Of a stretch of 64,000 nt of DNA, positions 60,620-64,000 are shown piece after piece. The stretch covers positions 7,320 through 71,319 of the forward strand of contig DASUOH010000011.1 in the NCBI GenBank assembly GCA_036276735.1. Direction: 5' to 3'. Position 1 is the first letter of the stretch, and the number at the start of each line of letters is the position of its first letter. The notes under the pieces are model-generated. The model had not been told where the DNA came from and did not search any database. It saw only the letters and a list, made by a program, of their open reading frames with translations. The stretch is from VRUE01 sp036276735 (GTDB lineage Bacteria; Actinomycetota; Thermoleophilia; Solirubrobacterales; 70-9). Position numbers and translations under genes: made by a program.

Positions 60620-61033
60620 GTGGCGGTCGTCTATACGGACGCGTCCGCCCTGGTCAAGCTCGTCCGCGAGGAGGCAGAGTCCGATGCCTTGCGGGCGTAT
60701 CTCGATGGCGCGGATCTGGTCAGCAGCGAGTTGGTTCTGACTGAGATTCCTCGAGCGGTGCGCCGGGCTGTCGCGCAGGACCCCACGCTATCCCTCGACC
60801 TGTTGCTCGAACGCGCCGACGAGCTGATCGACGTGCTCGCGCTGCGACCGCTTGATCGGGCGTTGCTCGCCGGAGCGGGAGCGCTCGCCGAGCCGGCGCT
60901 ACGTGCCCTCGACGCGATCCACGTCGCGTCCGCGGTCGACCTCGATCCGATCGAAGCGTTCGTAACCTACGACGAGCGCCAGGGCGCCGCTGCGCGACTT
61001 GCCGGCTTGCGCACGATGGCTCCGGGCATCTGA
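60620..61033 (+). CDS. vapC: PIN-domain toxin (VapC type)
   Basis: 137 residues from GTG 60620. PIN acids in YTDASALVKL (Asp6), LTEIPRAV (Glu41), LDAIHVASAV (Asp98) and TYDERQ (Asp116). Follows the antitoxin by 2 bp. Forms the first of three toxin–antitoxin modules at the right end. Confidence 0.91.
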   Translation: MAVVYTDASALVKLVREEAESDALRAYLDGADLVSSELVLTEIPRAVRRAVAQDPTLSLDLLLERADELIDVLALRPLDRALLAGAGALAEPALRALDAIHVASAVDLDPIEAFVTYDERQGAAARLAGLRTMAPGI

Positions 61034-61067
61034 CGCCGAATCGCACCAGCTTCAACGCTGTGCAGCC

Positions 61068-61358
61068 CTAGCAGCGGGTTGGCAGCTGCGCGCCTGTGTC
61101 GGTCGGCCGGTATCCCTCGGGGAGGGCGGGCAGCTCCTCGATGATCTGATCGCCCAAGGCTGCCAACTCGAGCAATTCGCTCTCAGTGAAGGCATCGAGA
61201 ACCGACTGGGTCTCTCCCCCCATCTCCGAGCCCGGACCATCCGGAAGGTCGACGGGCGCTGGTATCCGCTCCAGCTCGGCCAGAGAGAGCTGGTCGCTGG
61301 GAATTCCGAGCCTGCGTGAGGCCCAGCGGTGGTAGAAGGTGTCGCGCGGAGAGTTCAT
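61068..61358 (-). CDS. Small acidic protein of unknown function
   Basis: 96 residues from ATG 61358. N-terminal FYHRWASRRLGIPSDQLSLAELERIP then an acidic helix (SVLDAFTESELLELAALGDQIIEELPAL). No recognised domain; no clear Shine–Dalgarno. Tail-to-tail with the PIN gene. Composition is consistent with a real short protein rather than antisense noise. Confidence 0.5.
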   Translation of the reverse strand: MNSPRDTFYHRWASRRLGIPSDQLSLAELERIPAPVDLPDGPGSEMGGETQSVLDAFTESELLELAALGDQIIEELPALPEGYRPTDTGAQLPTRC

Positions 61359-61490
61359 ATCGAGAAAAGCGTGAGTTCAGCGACTACCTCGACCGGGCAG
61401 ACCGAAGCCCCCCACTCGTCCCTTCCGGCCAGGTCAAGACGAAGTCAACCTTCCATCCTGTCGGCAGGAATAGCGTTATACTGGGTACGT

Positions 61491-61706
61491 ATGACTCAGC
61501 GAATGGGAGCCAAGGGCCAGGTCGTGATCCCAAAGGAACTGCGCGACCGCGCCGGATTCGGCCCGGGTGCAGACGTGTGGTTCGAGCCTGTCGAGGATGG
61601 AGTCATCGTGCGACGCGCAGACCGTCGTGCGGCGCTCCGCGGCAGGTATGGGGGTAGCGGCATGGCGGCGCGGCTTTTGCAGGACCGTCGCAACGAGCCT
61701 CGGTAG
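61491..61706 (+). CDS. AbrB/MazE-type antitoxin
   Basis: 71 residues. RMGAKGQVVIPKELRDRAGFGPGADVWFEPVEDGVIVRR is the swapped-hairpin AbrB domain; the tail MAARLLQDRRNEPR would bind the toxin. A TATACT box at 61477–61482 places transcription start at or just before ATG 61491, so the mRNA may be leaderless. 3 bp before the PIN gene. Confidence 0.88.
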   Translation: MTQRMGAKGQVVIPKELRDRAGFGPGADVWFEPVEDGVIVRRADRRAALRGRYGGSGMAARLLQDRRNEPR

Positions 61707-61709
61707 CTC

Positions 61710-62108
61710 GTGCCATCTTGCCTGGACTCATGGGCCGTGCTCGCTTGGCTTGACGGCGAAGAGCCGGCCGCCGGCGTGGTCGAGGAAGCACTTGATCGCG
61801 AGCGCGCTGCAATGAGCTGGATCAACCTAGTAGAGGTCCACTACCGCGTGGCGCGCGATCACGGCAAGGAGGAGGCGGATCGTGTTCTCTCGGAATTGCG
61901 CGGACGGATAACCGAGGATCTGCCTGGCGTATCGACGATGCGGAGGGTGGCCAGCCTCAAGGCGGAGAATCCGATTGCGCTTGCCGACTGTTTCGCTGTC
62001 GCCCTCGCGACCGCTGAGAGCGCCTCGCTGCTTACCGGAGATCCGGAGATCATCGAGAGGGCAGCGGACCTGCCCTGCGAGGTTAGAGACCTTCGTCGCC
62101 GCCGCTAA
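61710..62108 (+). CDS. vapC: PIN-domain toxin (VapC type)
   Basis: 132 residues from GTG 61710. CLDSWAVLAWL (Asp6), INLVEVHYRV (Glu42), IALADCFAVALA (Asp94) and LTGDPEI (Asp112) give the PIN quartet. Pairs with the AbrB-type antitoxin. 62109–62366 (258 bp) downstream shows no gene or clear signal. Confidence 0.9.
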   Translation: MPSCLDSWAVLAWLDGEEPAAGVVEEALDRERAAMSWINLVEVHYRVARDHGKEEADRVLSELRGRITEDLPGVSTMRRVASLKAENPIALADCFAVALATAESASLLTGDPEIIERAADLPCEVRDLRRRR

Positions 62109-62366
62109 CCGCCTTGCCCGCTGGTGCCCTCTGGGGTCCCTGCATTGCCAGGCAAGGGACATCTAGGAGATCGCCGCGACATCGCTGCACAGCTCACCCC
62201 TGAGATGGATCAGGAGCCGCGGAGTCTGGTGCGGGCGATCTCGGCTCGCCCGTCGCCTGCGCCAGGTAAAGAGCCCGCCGCCAAGGGTCTCAGGCTGAAG
62301 GATTCCTCCGGAGTTGGTTCTACATTCCTGGGAGCAGATTTCTTACAACCCTGGGAACGGAGCTCT

Positions 62367-62972
62367 CTAGGGGCGCGTCGTCACTTCACCAAGCCAAATG
62401 GCAAGCGCGCTGGTAACTCGTGGATTGAGCCACCACTGCTCCCGTGACTTTGGTTGCCAGTGCTCCGGAAGGTGATACCAGGGCCAGCCGCCGAGCTTGT
62501 ACCAGAGGCCTCGTCCGCGTTCCGCATAGGCACGCGCCTGGCGCTCGGGGTCAATGCCTTCGATCCCACATGCTGAAGCGACCTGATCCCACTCCAGGTC
62601 CGCGAGGTCACGGAGGGCGGCCGCATAGAGCCGTCGACCGGAGACGCGATCGTGGGCGGTCAGCGTCGCATAGACGGTCGGATGCAACGGATCGCCGCCG
62701 ACGAGCGCCGCGGCGAGGCGCGGTGGCAGGAAGCTCTCAGCCGGTGGGACCTCCGGCTCGGGGCCGTTGAAAAACTCGGAAATCGAACTGACAAGCTGGC
62801 GCGGAACACCCATGCGTCCCAGCCCCGGGGCTGAGCCAATCCACCAACCGTCGTTCCCTGAGCGGACACGCTCGCGAAGGAGCTCAACGAGCTTCGGCCC
62901 CGGCTGAGGGAGGGATTTGGCCTGATTTTCCTCCTTATACGAATACCTCTTCGCCGGCACGATTGACCTCAT
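62367..62972 (-). CDS. Protein of unknown function
   Basis: 201 residues from ATG 62972 (TTG 63014 is an upstream alternative). No family recognised. Trp-rich C-terminus (LWYKLGGWPWYHLPEHWQPKSREQWWLNP) and a Pro-rich central part. Divergent from the HigB-type toxin gene, 91 bp between starts. Codon use and composition are like those of the surrounding TA genes. Confidence 0.6.
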   Translation of the reverse strand: MRSIVPAKRYSYKEENQAKSLPQPGPKLVELLRERVRSGNDGWWIGSAPGLGRMGVPRQLVSSISEFFNGPEPEVPPAESFLPPRLAAALVGGDPLHPTVYATLTAHDRVSGRRLYAAALRDLADLEWDQVASACGIEGIDPERQARAYAERGRGLWYKLGGWPWYHLPEHWQPKSREQWWLNPRVTSALAIWLGEVTTRP

Positions 62973-63063
62973 GGATTTCAGAGATGCAAGTTTGACGACA
63001 AGGTCAGTGGTCAAGAACCCGTTGCGGTCACGTCTGCGCCGAGTTGTCTGCGATGCTCGATGG

Positions 63064-63480
63064 ATGGCGGGGACGCAGGCAATCTTCTATCGCGACGAGC
63101 GTGGCTCAGAACCAGTCGACCAGTTCATAGACACGCTTCCAGTAAAGCGAGCAGCAAAGATCGATCATTACATCGAAGAGCACCTGAACGGGCAGGCACC
63201 TGATGCCCCACCACCGGAATTCCCGATTAGCTCGCAGATCGAGGGCGAGTTGCGCGAGTTGAGGATCCGGTTCGCCAACACTCGATACCGAATCCTCTAT
63301 CAGCGATCCGGGAACCTGATCATTCTGCTGCACGCTTTCGAGAAGAACACGGGAGCCGTGCCTGCCTCGGAGAAGGCTTTGGCGAAGCGGAGGATGGCTG
63401 ACTTCAAGCGGCGCATGGAGGCGAAACCGAGGAAACCGCCGCGTGCAGCGGGCAAAGACGCGCCACCGAACAGCCGGTAG
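63064..63480 (+). CDS. higB: HigB-type toxin (phage Gp49-like, RelE superfamily)
   Basis: 138 residues. AIFYRDERGSEPVDQFIDTLPVKRAAKIDHYIEEH, then GELRELRIRFANTRYRILYQRSGNLIILLHAFEKNTGAVPASEKALAKRRMADFKRR, the Gp49/HigB signature including the catalytic R-x-R…YR and the ALKR-type helix. ATG 63064 chosen; the frame is open upstream. Toxin precedes antitoxin, as usual for HigBA. Confidence 0.9.
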   Translation: MAGTQAIFYRDERGSEPVDQFIDTLPVKRAAKIDHYIEEHLNGQAPDAPPPEFPISSQIEGELRELRIRFANTRYRILYQRSGNLIILLHAFEKNTGAVPASEKALAKRRMADFKRRMEAKPRKPPRAAGKDAPPNSR

Positions 63481-63492
63481 GTCCTTGATTTA

Positions 63493-63510
63493 TTTACCTA
63501 TATAGATAAA
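63493..63510. promoter_or_regulatory. AT-rich palindrome between higB and higA
   Basis: TTTACCTATATAGATAAA, an 18-bp near-perfect palindrome (one mismatched pair), 9 bp before the higA start. It includes a possible -10 box (TATAGA/TATATA). Suggests an internal, autoregulated promoter for the antitoxin. Confidence 0.7.
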
Positions 63511-63519
63511 CTAGCCGCC

Positions 63520-63912
63520 ATGAGCGCGAAGGAGAACGGCCGCATCAGTCCGGAGGGCAGGGTTGCCGCCGAGGGGGCGAGAGATCGCGCTCGGGGCAGC
63601 GCCGAGTACCGGGAGGCACGTGGCGAGTACGAGGCAATCCGCGAGTTGCGCGAGAGAAACTGGATTGCGGCTCATATTCGCGAACGGCGCTACGAGCTTG
63701 ACCTGACCCAGAAAGAGGTCGCCGAAAGAGCCGAGACCTCCCACTCCTTCATCTCGAAGGTTGAGGGCGGCGGTCACATCCCGACGATTCCCGTCCTGAA
63801 GCGCATCCTCGCGGTGCTGGATGAGGACTTGCTGATCGGCATCGAGCGTCAGGTTCCCGACGAGGAGCCCGAGCGCGAGTTGGCACCCGCGCCAGAGCTT
63901 GCCGCTGCGTGA
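63520..63912 (+). CDS. higA: HigA-type XRE antitoxin
   Basis: 130 residues. The N-terminal ~50 are a charged helical extension (ISPEGRVAAEGARDRARGSAEYREARGEYEAIRELRE); the XRE domain is HIRERRYELDLTQKEVAERAETSHSFISKVEGGGHIPTIPVLKRILAVLD (52–100); an acidic Pro/Ala tail follows. The last 88 bases of the window (63913–64000) show no supported gene. Confidence 0.9.
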   Translation: MSAKENGRISPEGRVAAEGARDRARGSAEYREARGEYEAIRELRERNWIAAHIRERRYELDLTQKEVAERAETSHSFISKVEGGGHIPTIPVLKRILAVLDEDLLIGIERQVPDEEPERELAPAPELAAA

Positions 63913-64000
63913 CGCAGCGGCTGAGGCTTACCTGACCAGCCCATCTTCTGCTTCGCCTCGAGCTCGGCGACTCGCCGGGCAAGGGACTACTTCCTCGGAT

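Noticed and set aside
62109..62366. Possible gene or RNA in the gap after the AbrB–PIN module
   Set aside because: No frame with a plausible product, no terminator-like hairpin with a T-tract and no recognised RNA motif.
63913..64000. Gene at the right edge
   Set aside because: Short open stretches on the minus strand are interrupted by stops and have no motif; too little sequence to call.

Overview
The window is a high-G+C actinobacterial chromosome segment. Gene content and order (rpmE–DUF1385–prfA–prmC–tsaC, WecA, AtpI–AtpB, an ArsA-like pair, a three-gene methylglucan-type cluster, ETF and methylmalonyl-CoA-mutase gene sets) suggest a soil-type member of Thermoleophilia/Solirubrobacterales. 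The phylum is well supported; the order is inferred from organisation only. No rRNA, tRNA, CRISPR array or intact insertion sequence was seen.

Layout. 1–7.6 kb (minus strand): atpB (cut by the edge) and atpI, preceded by wecA, asnB, a sugar transferase, a DUF354 protein and glyA, so envelope glycan genes run into the ATP synthase leader. 7.6–9 kb: a lysyl-oxidase-like secreted protein and a decayed cassette of small membrane proteins. 9–13 kb: the translation block tsaC, prmC, prfA, DUF1385, rpmE. 13–17.2 kb: a membrane diguanylate cyclase, a TetR/hydrolase pair and a second, intact copy of the small membrane-protein cassette. 17.2–33.5 kb: acyl-CoA metabolism (ETF dehydrogenase, etfA, etfB, two-subunit B12 mutase, thiolase, thioesterase, aldehyde and acyl-CoA dehydrogenases, MeaB), with a leucyl aminopeptidase and an XRE–nucleotidyltransferase pair between them. 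33.5–40.6 kb: a hexapeptide acyltransferase, a VapBC module, and GT4 + GH57 + methyltransferase in the order of mycobacterial Rv3032–Rv3031–Rv3030. 40.7–48 kb: an overlapping parA-like–ftsZ–ggt–adenylate-cyclase run, divergent from two ArsA-family ATPases. 48–50.8 kb: VapBC, a large unknown protein and an HxlR regulator. 50.9–60.2 kb: a type IV pilus operon (pilA, three pseudopilin-like proteins, prepilin peptidase, pilM, N, O and a pilP-like gene). 60.3–64 kb: three toxin–antitoxin modules in a row.

How it fits together. The pilin gene pilA has a c-di-GMP-I riboswitch in its leader, and the window also encodes a GGDEF enzyme, so second-messenger control of pili is likely. The oxidative block passes electrons from acyl-CoA dehydrogenases through EtfAB to ETF-quinone oxidoreductase, and odd-chain or branched carbon through a cobalamin mutase protected by MeaB.

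The least ordinary observations are: (i) an 80-bp palindromic element present in the same reading frame inside both ftsZ and the adjacent parA-like gene, with paired compensatory substitutions; (ii) a duplicated two-gene small-membrane-protein cassette sharing a 23-bp element at identical distance from the start codon; (iii) the pilA riboswitch; (iv) two further families of dispersed palindromes; (v) several enzymes with a missing canonical residue.
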